A stretch of 64,000 nt of DNA from JBNGOQ01 sp050589645 (GTDB lineage: Bacteria; Bacteroidota; Bacteroidia; Flavobacteriales; Flavobacteriaceae), in the NCBI RefSeq assembly GCF_050589645.1, contig NZ_JBNGOQ010000001.1, positions 1,116,001-1,180,000 of the forward strand, in the 5' to 3' direction. The notes under the pieces are model-generated. The model worked only from the letters and a program-made list of their open reading frames with translations, was not told the origin of the DNA and did not search any database. Both the position numbers and the translations under genes were made by a program. Position 1 is the stretch's first letter. The number at the start of each line of letters is the position of its first letter. This document shows, piece by piece, positions 15,955 through 26,235 of this stretch.

Positions 15955-17175
15955 ATGTTATATTACCTATTCGAATATTTGGAAAAACAGTACCAGTTCC
16001 CGGGAGCCAGTCTTTTCCAGTTCCTTACGTTCCGTGCGGCGGTGGCCGTCCTACTTTCCCTAGTTATTGCCACAGCATACGGTAAACGTATAATTCTCTT
16101 TCTAAAGCGCAAGCAAATTGGTGAGACCGTACGTGATCTTGGTCTTGAGGGGCAGCAGCAAAAAGCGGGCACACCAACAATGGGCGGACTCATCATCATT
16201 ATGTCTACCCTTATCCCTGTACTCCTGTTTGCCCGTTTGGACAATATTTATGTATTGCTTTTGATCGTCACTACCGTATGGATGGGGATTATTGGTTTTG
16301 TGGATGATTACATCAAGATTTTCAAGAAGGACAAAAAGGGCCTTAAGGGAAGATTTAAAGTGATGGGGCAAGTGGTACTGGGCTTGATCGTTGGATCTAC
16401 CCTGTACTTTCACCCCGAAGTGACCATGAAAGAGAAGAACAGTACTAGGATTACCGCCCAGTTTACCGTAGAGGAAATTCAGGGTCCAGAGGTAAAATCC
16501 ACCAAGACCAATGTTCCTTTTTTTAAGGATAACGAGCTGGATTACAGCAATTTTATCTCCTGGGCCGGTGAAGGAGCAAAGGACTATGCCTGGCTGGTTT
16601 TTCTTCCGATTATTATTCTGATCGTTACCGCCGTTTCCAATGGTGCCAACCTAACCGATGGCATTGATGGTCTTGCTGCGGGGACATCGGCCATAATTGT
16701 GCTTACCCTAGGAATTTTTGCCTGGGTATCCGGTAATATCATTTTTTCGGAATATCTGGACATCTTTTTTATTCCCAGGGCCGGTGAATTGGTCGTCTTT
16801 ATTGCGGCATTTGTTGGTGCCCTGGTAGGGTTTCTATGGTATAATGCCTTTCCGGCCCAAGTATTTATGGGCGATACGGGAAGTCTTACCATAGGTGGTG
16901 TCATAGCGGTCATAGCCATTATCGTGCGTAAGGAACTGCTTATTCCCCTGCTGTGCGGAATCTTCTTTGCAGAGTCTATTTCCGTCATGCTGCAGGTGGG
17001 CTATTTTAAGTATACCAAAAAGAGATCGGGCGAAGGGAAACGCATTTTTTTAATGGCTCCCTTGCACCACCATTATCAAAAGAAAGGATATCACGAAAGC
17101 AAGATTGTGACCCGATTTTGGATTATTGGAATTCTGTTGGCCATTGTGACCTTCGTGACCTTAAAAGTAAGATAG
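15955..17175 (+). CDS. mraY: Phospho-MurNAc-pentapeptide transferase MraY
   Basis: 406 residues with about ten membrane helices. Catalytic signatures are DDYIK near residue 117, NLTDGIDGLA and MGDTGSLT, and the PLHHHYQKKG loop near the end. The protein is longer than proteobacterial MraY because of an insert at about residues 155-205 with charged soluble sequence, a form common in Bacteroidota. Makes lipid I at the inner membrane. Confidence 0.96.
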   Translation: MLYYLFEYLEKQYQFPGASLFQFLTFRAAVAVLLSLVIATAYGKRIILFLKRKQIGETVRDLGLEGQQQKAGTPTMGGLIIIMSTLIPVLLFARLDNIYVLLLIVTTVWMGIIGFVDDYIKIFKKDKKGLKGRFKVMGQVVLGLIVGSTLYFHPEVTMKEKNSTRITAQFTVEEIQGPEVKSTKTNVPFFKDNELDYSNFISWAGEGAKDYAWLVFLPIIILIVTAVSNGANLTDGIDGLAAGTSAIIVLTLGIFAWVSGNIIFSEYLDIFFIPRAGELVVFIAAFVGALVGFLWYNAFPAQVFMGDTGSLTIGGVIAVIAIIVRKELLIPLLCGIFFAESISVMLQVGYFKYTKKRSGEGKRIFLMAPLHHHYQKKGYHESKIVTRFWIIGILLAIVTFVTLKVR

Positions 17176-18510
17176 ATGAAGCGGCTCGTGGTACTGGGCG
17201 GTGGAGAAAGTGGTGTTGGCACGGCCATCTTGGGGAAGCAGAAAGGATACAAGGTTTTTGTATCGGACAAGGGAAAAATAAACAATACATACAAGGACGT
17301 TCTTGAACATTTTGGGATTGATTGGGAGGAGGAGCGGCATACCGAAGCTGAGATTTTAAATGCCGATCTGGTGATGAAAAGCCCGGGTATTCCGGATACG
17401 GTACCCTTGGTGGTAAAGTTGATGGGGAAAGGGGTGCCCGTGATTTCGGAGATCGAGTTTGCATCAAAATATACCGATGCCACAATTATAGGGATTACCG
17501 GAAGCAACGGCAAGACCACCACCACCATGTTGGCAAACCACCTATTAAAAAAGGGAGGATTGCATGTAGGCATGGCCGGTAATATAGGCGATAGCTATGC
17601 TAAAATGGTAGCCGAAAATGATTACAGCTATTATGTGCTGGAAATCAGCAGTTTTCAGTTGGATGGCATCATCGATTTTAAACCGCACATTGCGGTGATC
17701 ACCAACATTACCCCCGACCATTTGGACCGATATGAGGATCAATTTGACAACTATATCGCTTCAAAATTTAGGATCGCAAAGAACCAGACCAATGAGGATT
17801 ACCTCATTTATGATGCAGATGACAAGGTCATCCGCGAATGGCTCAAAGCGCATCCCGTTCAATCCAAATTGATGCCCTTCTCCCTTGAAAAGGAAGTATC
17901 GGAGGGGGCCTATTTAAAAAATAATGAAATCGTAGTAAAGACTCAAAACAAGACAATAACAATGGCAACGGACACATTAGCTTTAGAAGGAAAGCACAAT
18001 CTCAAAAATACCATGGCGGCGGCCACAGCCGCTACACTGGTAGATGTTAGAAAGGAATTCATCCGCGAAAGCATAAAAAACTTTCAAGGAGCGGCACATC
18101 GCTTGGAAAAGGTGCTAAAAATACACCATGTCCAATATATCAACGATTCCAAGGCCACCAATATCAATGCCACCTACTACGCCTTGGACAGTATGAGCTC
18201 GCCTACGGTATGGATCGTTGGTGGAGTGGACAAGGGTAATGATTATAGGGAGTTGATGCCCTTGGTACGGGAAAAGGTAAAAGCAATTGTTTGTTTGGGT
18301 CTGGACAATGCTAAAATAAAGGATGCCTTTGGCAATGTGGTAGATCTGTTGGTGGAGACCTATGCCATGGAGGAAGCTGTTAAGGTGGCCTATAAAATTG
18401 CCGAGCGAGGAGATAACGTGCTGCTCTCGCCAGCCTGTGCCAGTTTTGATCTTTTTGACAATTATGAGGACCGGGGAAATCAATTTAAGGATGCTATAAA
18501 GAACCTATAA
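17176..18510 (+). CDS. murD: UDP-MurNAc-L-alanine-D-glutamate ligase MurD
   Basis: 444 residues. N-terminal Rossmann-like GGGESGVG, ATP loop GSNGKTTTT near residue 109, and the C-terminal YINDSKATN region with GGVDKGNDY. The ATG follows the mraY stop with no gap. Adds D-glutamate to the stem peptide. Confidence 0.96.
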   Translation: MKRLVVLGGGESGVGTAILGKQKGYKVFVSDKGKINNTYKDVLEHFGIDWEEERHTEAEILNADLVMKSPGIPDTVPLVVKLMGKGVPVISEIEFASKYTDATIIGITGSNGKTTTTMLANHLLKKGGLHVGMAGNIGDSYAKMVAENDYSYYVLEISSFQLDGIIDFKPHIAVITNITPDHLDRYEDQFDNYIASKFRIAKNQTNEDYLIYDADDKVIREWLKAHPVQSKLMPFSLEKEVSEGAYLKNNEIVVKTQNKTITMATDTLALEGKHNLKNTMAAATAATLVDVRKEFIRESIKNFQGAAHRLEKVLKIHHVQYINDSKATNINATYYALDSMSSPTVWIVGGVDKGNDYRELMPLVREKVKAIVCLGLDNAKIKDAFGNVVDLLVETYAMEEAVKVAYKIAERGDNVLLSPACASFDLFDNYEDRGNQFKDAIKNL

Positions 18511-18512
18511 AC

Positions 18513-19712
18513 GTGTTAGGAGTTTTACGAAATATCAAAGGAGATAAGGCCATTTGGGGCGTTGTGGCGCTATTGGCCCTTTTTTCCTTTTTACCGGTAT
18601 ACAGTGCCAGTAGCAATTTGGTATATGTGGTGGGGAAAGGAACCACTATGGGGCACTTGGTAAAGCACGGTCTGCTTTTGTTCCTGGGTTTTGGGATCAT
18701 TTACGGAGTACACCGGATACCCACACATTTTTTCAAGGGCCTTTCCATAATTGCCATGCCCATTGTACTGTTGCTTTTGATATACACCTTGGCCCAAGGT
18801 ACTATTATAGATGGGGCCAACGCCAGTAGATGGATCCAACTGCCTCTAGTAGGGGTCACTTTTCAGACCTCTAATCTGGCCGCTGTGGTCCTCATGATCT
18901 ATGTGGCAAGGTATCTGACGAAAATCAAGGACAGGAGCATCACTTTTAAAGAGAGCATTCTGCCCTTATGGCTCCCTGTTTTCCTTGTATTGATATTAAT
19001 ATTGCCTGCCAATTTTTCCACGGCCGCCATCATCTTTTTTATGGTGCTAGTCTTGTGTTTTCTTGGGGGATATCCTATGAAATACCTTCTTGGGATTGTA
19101 GGGACCGGCCTGTTGTGTTTAACCTTGTTTGTTCTAACGGCAAAGGCTTTGCCCGATTTGTTTCCAAACCGAGTGGATACATGGATCAGCAGGGTAGAGA
19201 GTTTTTGGGATCCAGCAGACACTGAAGGGGATTACCAAATAGAAAAAGCAAAAATCGCGATCGCCAGTGGGGGTATCGTGGGCAAAGGTGCCGGGAAAAG
19301 CATTCAGAAGAACTTTTTGCCACAGAGCTCCTCCGATTTTATTTACGCGATCATTATTGAAGAGTATGGCCTGGCCGGTGGTTTTGCGCTAATGTTCTTT
19401 TACTTGTTGTTATTGTTCCGAATTGTGGTCGTGGCCAACGGTAATAACACGGTTTTTGGAAAACTTTTGGTGGTCGGTGTAGGGTTGCCCATTGTATTTC
19501 AGGCATTTATCAATATGGCGGTAGCGGTAGAACTGTTCCCGGTCACCGGACAGACACTGCCCTTGATCAGTAGTGGGGGTACTTCCATTTGGATGACCTG
19601 CCTGGCCATAGGAATTGTATTGAGTGCAAGTAATAAAGAGATAGGGCCGGAAAATGAAACTTCCGGTACGGATGAGACCAACCCTTTAGAAGTGTTGAGT
19701 GGACAATTATAG
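18513..19712 (+). CDS. ftsW: Lipid II polymerase FtsW (SEDS family)
   Basis: 399 residues, ten predicted membrane helices. SEDS features include GANASRWIQL, a large extracytoplasmic loop with RVDTWISRVESFWDP and QSSSDFIYAII, and the final SSGGTSIW signature. GTG start 2 bases after murD. Works with FtsI in septal wall synthesis. Confidence 0.95.
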   Translation: MLGVLRNIKGDKAIWGVVALLALFSFLPVYSASSNLVYVVGKGTTMGHLVKHGLLLFLGFGIIYGVHRIPTHFFKGLSIIAMPIVLLLLIYTLAQGTIIDGANASRWIQLPLVGVTFQTSNLAAVVLMIYVARYLTKIKDRSITFKESILPLWLPVFLVLILILPANFSTAAIIFFMVLVLCFLGGYPMKYLLGIVGTGLLCLTLFVLTAKALPDLFPNRVDTWISRVESFWDPADTEGDYQIEKAKIAIASGGIVGKGAGKSIQKNFLPQSSSDFIYAIIIEEYGLAGGFALMFFYLLLLFRIVVVANGNNTVFGKLLVVGVGLPIVFQAFINMAVAVELFPVTGQTLPLISSGGTSIWMTCLAIGIVLSASNKEIGPENETSGTDETNPLEVLSGQL

Positions 19713-20784
19713 GTTCATACTCTCTGGGGGGGGCACTGGCGGACATATTTATCCGGCCATTGCCATAGCCAACGAGCTAAAAAAGAGGCATGCCAATGCC
19801 GAATTTCTGTTCGTGGGCGCAAAGGATAAGATGGAAATGGAGAAGGTCCCCCAAGCGGGGTATGCCATCCAGGGATTGTGGATCAGCGGGTTACAACGGA
19901 AACTGACCCTTAAAAATGTACTGTTTCCTATAAAATTGATCAGTAGTTTGATAACGGCAAGGAACATCGTAGCAAAGTTTAGGCCCCATGTGGTGATCGG
20001 CACGGGCGGGTTCGCTAGCGGACCACTCTTGAGAATGGCTGCTGGGAAGGGGATTCCTTGCGTGGTACAGGAGCAAAATTCCTATGCCGGGATCACCAAC
20101 AAACTGCTGGCTAAAAGAATGCGGAAGATTTTTGTGGCCTATGAAGGAATGCAGCAGTTTTTCCCCGAGGATAAAATTGTAAAAACGGGAAATCCGGTAC
20201 GTGAAGACCTGGTGGCCATCAAGAGCAATAGGGAAGACGCGTTACGATTTTTTGGGTTGCCCACAACAAAACATACCCTTTTGGTCGTAGGCGGAAGCTT
20301 AGGTGCAAGGCGTATCAACCAGTTCGTAGCTCAAAAGCTCGATTTTTTTAAAGATCAGGACGTTCAGGTGATATGGCAGAGCGGGAAACTGTACTATACC
20401 GCCTATCAAAATCTGGAATCCGGGCAGGTGAAGGTGTTGGAGTACCTGGATCGAATGGATTTGGCTTATGCTGCCGCGGATATAATTATTTCAAGATCGG
20501 GCGCCGGAGCCGTGTCTGAACTCAGCATTGTTGGCAAACCAGTAATCTTTATCCCGTCGCCCAATGTGGCCGAGGACCATCAGACCAAAAATGCACAGGC
20601 CCTGGAAAAGGAAGGCGCGGCACTGTTGTTAAGGGAACGGGATCTGGAATCTGATTTCGAAACGGTTTTTTCCCGTTTGATGGCGTCGGAGGACGAAAGA
20701 CGGGAACTGAGTGTGAATATAAAAAAAATGGCAAGGCCACATGCCACAAAACAAATTGTGGACGAGATAGAAAAATTATTGTAA
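19699..20784 (+). CDS. murG: Lipid II synthase MurG
   Basis: 361 residues. The glycine-rich N-terminal GGGTGGHIYPAIAIA and the C-terminal UDP-GlcNAc site (ISRSGAGAVSEL, PSPNVAEDHQTKNA) are typical for GT28. The start is GTG inside the last 14 bases of ftsW. Transfers GlcNAc to lipid I on the inner face of the membrane. Confidence 0.96.
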   Translation: MDNYRFILSGGGTGGHIYPAIAIANELKKRHANAEFLFVGAKDKMEMEKVPQAGYAIQGLWISGLQRKLTLKNVLFPIKLISSLITARNIVAKFRPHVVIGTGGFASGPLLRMAAGKGIPCVVQEQNSYAGITNKLLAKRMRKIFVAYEGMQQFFPEDKIVKTGNPVREDLVAIKSNREDALRFFGLPTTKHTLLVVGGSLGARRINQFVAQKLDFFKDQDVQVIWQSGKLYYTAYQNLESGQVKVLEYLDRMDLAYAAADIIISRSGAGAVSELSIVGKPVIFIPSPNVAEDHQTKNAQALEKEGAALLLRERDLESDFETVFSRLMASEDERRELSVNIKKMARPHATKQIVDEIEKLL

Positions 20785-20788
20785 AAAC

Positions 20789-22141
20789 ATGGACTTGAAG
20801 GATATACATAGGGTGTATTTTATCGGAATAGGGGGGATAGGTATGTCTGCCCTGGCCCGCTATTTCAGGTTTGTGGAAAAGCAGGTGGCAGGGTATGATA
20901 AGACCCGAACGCCCCTGACCCAGGAGTTGGCCGATTTGGATATTGCTGTACACTATTCGGATGATCTGGAGTTGGTCCCTAGGGCATTTTTGGATCCCAA
21001 AAACACCCTGATCGTATATACCCCGGCCGTTCCTGCCAGTCATTCAGAGCTTAGCTACTTTGTGGACCACGGTTTCAAAGTAAAAAAACGCTCGGAGGTT
21101 CTTGGTATTATTACTCGGGACACCTTTTGTTTTGCGGTGGCGGGTACCCATGGCAAAACTACTACCTCGGGTATCCTTTCACATCTCCTCAAGGAAACGG
21201 GCACGCCGCTCACGGCGTTTTTAGGAGGCATATCGGAGGATTTCAATAGCAATTTCCTCTTGGAGGGAACCGAGTTTTCCGTGGTTGAAGCCGATGAATT
21301 TGATCGTTCCTTTCTACAACTTTCCCCCAATGTGGCTTGCATTACCTCCATGGATGCGGACCATATGGATATCTATGGGGATAGGGAGACATTAAAAAAG
21401 GCGTTCATGGACTTTACTAAGTGTTTAAAGCCCAACGGAACGCTCTTTGTGCGAAAGGGACTGCCCATAGCGGGAATCACATATGGCATAGAAGACGATT
21501 CGGATTATTGCATCCGAAATTTAAAAATAGAACATGGCACCTACATTTTCGACTTGGGAACCCCCGAAATGACCCTAAAGGGGGTGAAATTCAACAAACC
21601 GGGCGAGCATAATTTGCTGAACGGTCTAGTGGCTTTTGCAATGGCGATACAAGCAGGTTCCCCCCCGTATCGCCTTGCCGAGGCACTGGAAACCTTTCGA
21701 GGGGTACAACGGCGGTTTTCCTATAAAATCAAAGAGGAAAGCTTCGTTTTTATCGATGATTATGCCCATCATCCTACGGAAATCAATGCCGTATACCAGG
21801 CGATTTCGGAAATGCATCCCAATAAACGGGTGTTGGCCGTTTTTCAACCCCATTTGTTTTCACGGACACAGGATTTCGCCGAGGATTTTGCCCGTAGTTT
21901 GGCCAAATTTGATAGTGTGCTGTTATTGGATATTTATCCCGCACGAGAAAAGCCCATAGCCGGGATTACCTCAAAATGGCTGTTGGAAAAAATACAAAAT
22001 CCCAACAAGGGTTTTGTCGAAAAGTCGGCCTTGGTGAGCGAAATCAGAAAACAGAACCCTGAGGTGCTGGTCACCATGGGTGCGGGTGATATTGGCCTGG
22101 AAGTAGCAAAAATAAAAAGTGAATTGGAACATGCGAATTAA
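20789..22141 (+). CDS. murC: UDP-MurNAc-L-alanine ligase MurC
   Basis: 450 residues. GIGGIGMSALAR at the N-terminus, ATP loop GTHGKTTT near residue 120, EADEFDRSF and DDYAHHPTEI signatures. First amino-acid addition of the stem peptide. Its end overlaps ftsQ. Confidence 0.96.
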   Translation: MDLKDIHRVYFIGIGGIGMSALARYFRFVEKQVAGYDKTRTPLTQELADLDIAVHYSDDLELVPRAFLDPKNTLIVYTPAVPASHSELSYFVDHGFKVKKRSEVLGIITRDTFCFAVAGTHGKTTTSGILSHLLKETGTPLTAFLGGISEDFNSNFLLEGTEFSVVEADEFDRSFLQLSPNVACITSMDADHMDIYGDRETLKKAFMDFTKCLKPNGTLFVRKGLPIAGITYGIEDDSDYCIRNLKIEHGTYIFDLGTPEMTLKGVKFNKPGEHNLLNGLVAFAMAIQAGSPPYRLAEALETFRGVQRRFSYKIKEESFVFIDDYAHHPTEINAVYQAISEMHPNKRVLAVFQPHLFSRTQDFAEDFARSLAKFDSVLLLDIYPAREKPIAGITSKWLLEKIQNPNKGFVEKSALVSEIRKQNPEVLVTMGAGDIGLEVAKIKSELEHAN

Positions 22142-22850
22142 CAGAAACCACATTAAAATCACAGCCTTGGGCCTCTTGTGCATTGGCCTGTACGCTTTTG
22201 CCGATAAAAGAAGTAAGCAGAAGACAATCAGCAAGTTAAAGATTGAATTTGTTGGAGAGCAGAACCTGTACGTAAATCACGAAACGGTTAATAAATTGTT
22301 AATACAAAATTACGGTAGCCTTACGAACGTGCCCCAAGAACATATAGTTTTGAATACTATGGAAAAGGTCATAGAGACCAATGAAATGGTGAAAAGTGCC
22401 CAAGTTTATCTTACTGTAAACGGTGAGCTTACATCCAAAATTGTACAAAGGCGACCCATTGGACGAGTAGAAGGGAATACTAAGTTTTATCTGGATGATG
22501 AAGGAAAACGCATGCCGTTGTCCGGAAACCACTCGGCCAGGGTTCCTATAATCACAGGCAAGATCACCGGTAAAAGTTTGGAGGACGTCTATACGATTTT
22601 AAAGTATATCAATATGGACGATTTTTTACGGAAAAACGTCATCGGAATCCATATTGTGGAGGAAGAAAAGTACCAGTTAAAATTCCGTATGGAAGACTTC
22701 GTCGTGAATTTGGGCGGAGTGGACGATCTGGAGGAGAAGTTCAGCAATTTTATGGCTTTTTACACCAAGGCGGCAAAGGACAAAACCTTGGAAAGTTACG
22801 ATATAGTAAGCTTGGAATATAATAATCAGGTAGTGTGCACCAAAATATAA
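22131..22850 (+). CDS. ftsQ: Cell division protein FtsQ
   Basis: 239 residues from the ATG at 22131; a GTG four codons earlier is possible but the ATG gives the expected short basic tail before the membrane helix (IKITALGLLCIGLYAF). A periplasmic POTRA-like domain follows (KLKIEFVGEQNLYVNHETV) and then the FtsQ beta domain. Assigned from position between murC and ftsA and the topology. It overlaps the murC stop by 11 bases. Confidence 0.9.
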   Translation: MRINRNHIKITALGLLCIGLYAFADKRSKQKTISKLKIEFVGEQNLYVNHETVNKLLIQNYGSLTNVPQEHIVLNTMEKVIETNEMVKSAQVYLTVNGELTSKIVQRRPIGRVEGNTKFYLDDEGKRMPLSGNHSARVPIITGKITGKSLEDVYTILKYINMDDFLRKNVIGIHIVEEEKYQLKFRMEDFVVNLGGVDDLEEKFSNFMAFYTKAAKDKTLESYDIVSLEYNNQVVCTKI

Positions 22851-22853
22851 ATT

Positions 22854-24176
22854 ATGGAACAGGATAATTATTCAGTTGGATTGGACATTGGAACCACCAA
22901 GATCGTTGCCATCATTGGGAAGGAGAACGAATATGGTAAAATTGAGGTATTGGGTATCGGACGGTCCAAAAGCTTGGGCGTGCATCGCGGGGTGGTCAAC
23001 AATATTACACAGACCATCAAGTCCATACAGCAGGCCGTGGAACAGGCCGAGGCCAATTCCGGATTAAAGATAGGTTCCGTGGTGGTGGGCATAGCGGGTC
23101 AGCATATTAGAAGTCTTCAGCACAGTGATTACATTACCCGGGTTAATTCTGAGGAGGTGATCAATGAAGAGGACTTGGACAAGTTATGCAACCAAGTATA
23201 CAAGTTGGTAATGCTCCCTGGGGAAGAAATTATACATGTTTTGCCACAAGAATACAAGGTAGACGGGCAGGCGGAGATAAAACAGCCTATTGGAATGTAC
23301 GGTGGTAGGCTGGAGGCCAATTTTCACGTAGTGGTGGGGCAGGTATCCTCTATTAAGAACATAGGAAGGTGTATTAAGAGTGCCGGTCTGGATTTGGGCA
23401 ATATCACTTTGGAGCCCCTGGCATCTTCCGACGCGGTTTTGAGCCAAGAAGAGAAAGAAGCAGGGGTAGCGCTGATCGATATAGGTGGGGGCACTACGGA
23501 TCTGGCCATTTTTAAGGACGGCATCATTAGGCATACCGCGGTAATCCCCTTTGGAGGAAATGTCATTACCGAGGACATAAAGGAGGGCTGCTCCATTATA
23601 GAAAAGCAGGCCGAACTCTTAAAAATGAAATTTGGTTCGGCCTGGCCGGGAGAGAACCGAGACAACGAAATTGTTTCCATTCCCGGGCTTAGGGGCAGGG
23701 AGCCCAAGGAGATTACCCTTAAGAACCTTTCCAAGATTATTCATGCCAGGGTGGTAGAAATTGTGGAACAGGTGTATGTGGAGATCAAGAACTACGGACA
23801 CGAGGAACAAAAGAAAAAGTTGATTGCGGGCATCGTCCTTACGGGTGGTGGAAGCCAGTTGAAACACCTGAAGCAGCTTGTGGAGTACATTACGGGTATG
23901 GATACCCGAATTGGATATCCCAACGAACATTTGGCCGGTGATTCCGATGCCGAGGTGGCCAGCCCATTGTACGCTACCGCTGTTGGCCTGTTGATGAACG
24001 CTGTCAAGAATGAGGCACGTAGCAAGGTACTCCAGGAAGAGGAGGAAGCCCTGCAAGAAGCCATATTGGAAGGCCACGGGGAGAGCATTACCAAAACCGC
24101 GGTAAAAAAAGAACGAAAATCAGTTTTTGACAAATGGTCCGAAAAATTGAAGGATTTCTTGGACAACGCAGAATAG
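22854..24176 (+). CDS. ftsA: Cell division protein FtsA
   Basis: 440 residues. Actin-fold ATPase signatures: GLDIGTTKIVAIIG, the SHS2 insert region, ALIDIGGGTTDLAIF and IVLTGGGSQLKHL. A C-terminal amphipathic helix (FDKWSEKLKDFLDNA) fits the membrane-targeting sequence that tethers FtsZ. Confidence 0.96.
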   Translation: MEQDNYSVGLDIGTTKIVAIIGKENEYGKIEVLGIGRSKSLGVHRGVVNNITQTIKSIQQAVEQAEANSGLKIGSVVVGIAGQHIRSLQHSDYITRVNSEEVINEEDLDKLCNQVYKLVMLPGEEIIHVLPQEYKVDGQAEIKQPIGMYGGRLEANFHVVVGQVSSIKNIGRCIKSAGLDLGNITLEPLASSDAVLSQEEKEAGVALIDIGGGTTDLAIFKDGIIRHTAVIPFGGNVITEDIKEGCSIIEKQAELLKMKFGSAWPGENRDNEIVSIPGLRGREPKEITLKNLSKIIHARVVEIVEQVYVEIKNYGHEEQKKKLIAGIVLTGGGSQLKHLKQLVEYITGMDTRIGYPNEHLAGDSDAEVASPLYATAVGLLMNAVKNEARSKVLQEEEEALQEAILEGHGESITKTAVKKERKSVFDKWSEKLKDFLDNAE

Positions 24177-24221
24177 TGCGGACCTGATAAATAGATAGAA
24201 TAAACCAGTAATAGAAAAAAG

Positions 24222-26147
24222 ATGAGCAAGAACACGGAATTAGACAGCATAGCTTTTGATTTACCTAAGAATCAGAGCAACGTAATAAAGGTGATCGGTG
24301 TTGGCGGTGGCGGAAGCAACGCTATTAACCACATGTTCCAGGCAGGAATAAACGGAGTCGATTTTGTAATCTGCAATACAGATTCACAGGCCTTGCAAAA
24401 CAGTTCTGTGCCCAACAAAATACAATTGGGTGTTTCCCTGACCGAAGGGCTCGGCGCCGGGGCCAATCCCGAAGTGGGCGAGCAGGCTGCCATCGAGAGC
24501 ATGGAGGATATTAAAGGCATGTTGGACCATACCACCAAAATGATATTCATTACTGCAGGTATGGGCGGAGGCACCGGTACTGGAGCGGCGCCTATTATCG
24601 CCAAACAGGCCAAAGAAATGGATATTTTGACCGTTGGTATTGTGACCATGCCCTTTCAATTTGAGGGGAAGATGCGTTGCCAACAAGCCCAGATAGGAAT
24701 AGAAAAGCTACGGGGTAACGTGGATTCCTTGATCGTGATCAACAACAATAAGCTAAGGGAGGTATACGGCAACTTAGGTTTTAAGGCCGGTTTCTCCAAA
24801 GCGGATGAAGTGCTGGCCACGGCGGCTCGCGGTATTGCCGAGGTCATTACCCATCACTACACACAGAATATTGACCTTCGCGACGCCAAAACGGTACTGT
24901 CCAACAGCGGCACGGCCATCATGGGGTCTGCAATGGCTTCTGGATCCTCAAGGGCCAATGAAGCCATTATGAAGGCCTTGGATTCTCCATTATTGAACGA
25001 CAACAAGATTAATGGGGCCAAAAACGTACTCTTGCTCATCGTTTCCGGTTCCCAGGAGATCACTATAGACGAGATTGGTGAAATCAACGACCATATTCAA
25101 ATAGAGGCGGGTCATGGCGCCAATATCATTATGGGAGTGGGCGAAGACGAAACTTTAGGAGAGGCCATTGCCGTAACCGTTATAGCCACAGGATTCAATG
25201 TGGACCAACAGGATGATATTGTGAACACGGAAACCAAAAAGATCATCCATACCCTGGAGGATGAACAAAAAGCGGAGCAGGATCTAAGCAATGATACGGT
25301 GGTCCATCAATTGGACGAGGATATTTTTGAACCTGTCATAAAACATACACTTAAGGAAGAGGAGGAAGAGTATGAATTCGACCTGATTCCCACTACCAAC
25401 TACATTAGAAATTTCAATGTGTTCTATGAGGAGGTCGTGGCCGAAGAGGTAGATGAGGATTTTATCATCATAGAGGCCAAGGATACGCTTCACGATATTG
25501 AGGTCGTAGATCCCGAGGTGGTCTCTTCCAAAAAGGTGGCCGAGGATCAGTTTGCAATGAGCTTTGACCTGCCCTTGTCCGCGACCGATACCGATCAGGA
25601 GGAAGAGCAGGAAAACGTAATCACCTTTAGCTTGGATGATGAGGTCCGGGATATGAGCGTGCAGGACCATATAGAGGTGATTCCGATACTGGAATACAAC
25701 AAAGAAGGGGAGACGCGCTACAGCCTGGATGACTACATGGAAATGGAGAACAAGCTAACCGGCGCCAAATCCAAGGCCGAGGAGTTTGATCCCAAAATTG
25801 TGGAGGACGAACTGGTCTTTGAAAAAAAGACACTTGCACCGAAAGAAACCGACAGTGAAAGTAACGAGGTAGGAAAGATAGATCCTATGAACAGTCCTAT
25901 AGAGGAAATCTTAAAGGACAGGGCCGATGAACGCAGAAGAACCTTAAAGGATTTCAATTATAAATTTCAAAACAGTCTTGGCAATATAGACGAAATTGAA
26001 AAAGAACCCGCATATAAGCGACAAGGCGTGGAGCTCGATGAAAATACGAGGGAGAAGAAAGTTTCCAGGACCACCTTAAGCGAGGATAGCAATGACGAAA
26101 TACAGTTGCGTTCCAATAACTCATACCTACATGACAATGTAGATTAG
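24222..26147 (+). CDS. ftsZ: Cell division GTPase FtsZ with long acidic C-terminal region
   Basis: 641 residues. The GTPase core (about 1-330) carries GVGGGGSNAINHM, the tubulin signature GGGTGTG at about 115-121 and the NxDxxD-like synergy segment. It is followed by about 300 residues of acidic, low-complexity linker, far longer than the linker of model FtsZ proteins (total about 380), as is usual for flavobacteria. The extreme C-terminus (NSYLHDNVD) gives no obvious canonical FtsA-binding peptide. Last gene of the dcw operon. Confidence 0.96.
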   Translation: MSKNTELDSIAFDLPKNQSNVIKVIGVGGGGSNAINHMFQAGINGVDFVICNTDSQALQNSSVPNKIQLGVSLTEGLGAGANPEVGEQAAIESMEDIKGMLDHTTKMIFITAGMGGGTGTGAAPIIAKQAKEMDILTVGIVTMPFQFEGKMRCQQAQIGIEKLRGNVDSLIVINNNKLREVYGNLGFKAGFSKADEVLATAARGIAEVITHHYTQNIDLRDAKTVLSNSGTAIMGSAMASGSSRANEAIMKALDSPLLNDNKINGAKNVLLLIVSGSQEITIDEIGEINDHIQIEAGHGANIIMGVGEDETLGEAIAVTVIATGFNVDQQDDIVNTETKKIIHTLEDEQKAEQDLSNDTVVHQLDEDIFEPVIKHTLKEEEEEYEFDLIPTTNYIRNFNVFYEEVVAEEVDEDFIIIEAKDTLHDIEVVDPEVVSSKKVAEDQFAMSFDLPLSATDTDQEEEQENVITFSLDDEVRDMSVQDHIEVIPILEYNKEGETRYSLDDYMEMENKLTGAKSKAEEFDPKIVEDELVFEKKTLAPKETDSESNEVGKIDPMNSPIEEILKDRADERRRTLKDFNYKFQNSLGNIDEIEKEPAYKRQGVELDENTREKKVSRTTLSEDSNDEIQLRSNNSYLHDNVD

Positions 26148-26170
26148 GCTTTATTGTTAAACCAAGTTTA

Positions 26171-26207
26171 AAACCCGGAGATGCATTTTGTTTTCGGGTT
26201 TATTTTT
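26171..26207 (+). terminator. Terminator of the dcw operon
   Basis: AAACCCG (26171-26177) pairs with CGGGTTT (26195-26201), followed by a T-rich run (ATTTTTTAT), 24 bases after the ftsZ stop. Confidence 0.8.
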
Positions 26208-26235
26208 TATCTTCACCTACCAAAATTAAAGAAAT

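Noticed and set aside
22868..24250. Several long minus-strand frames opposite ftsA and the start of ftsZ
   Set aside because: Shadows of well-identified genes; no start signals or domains.
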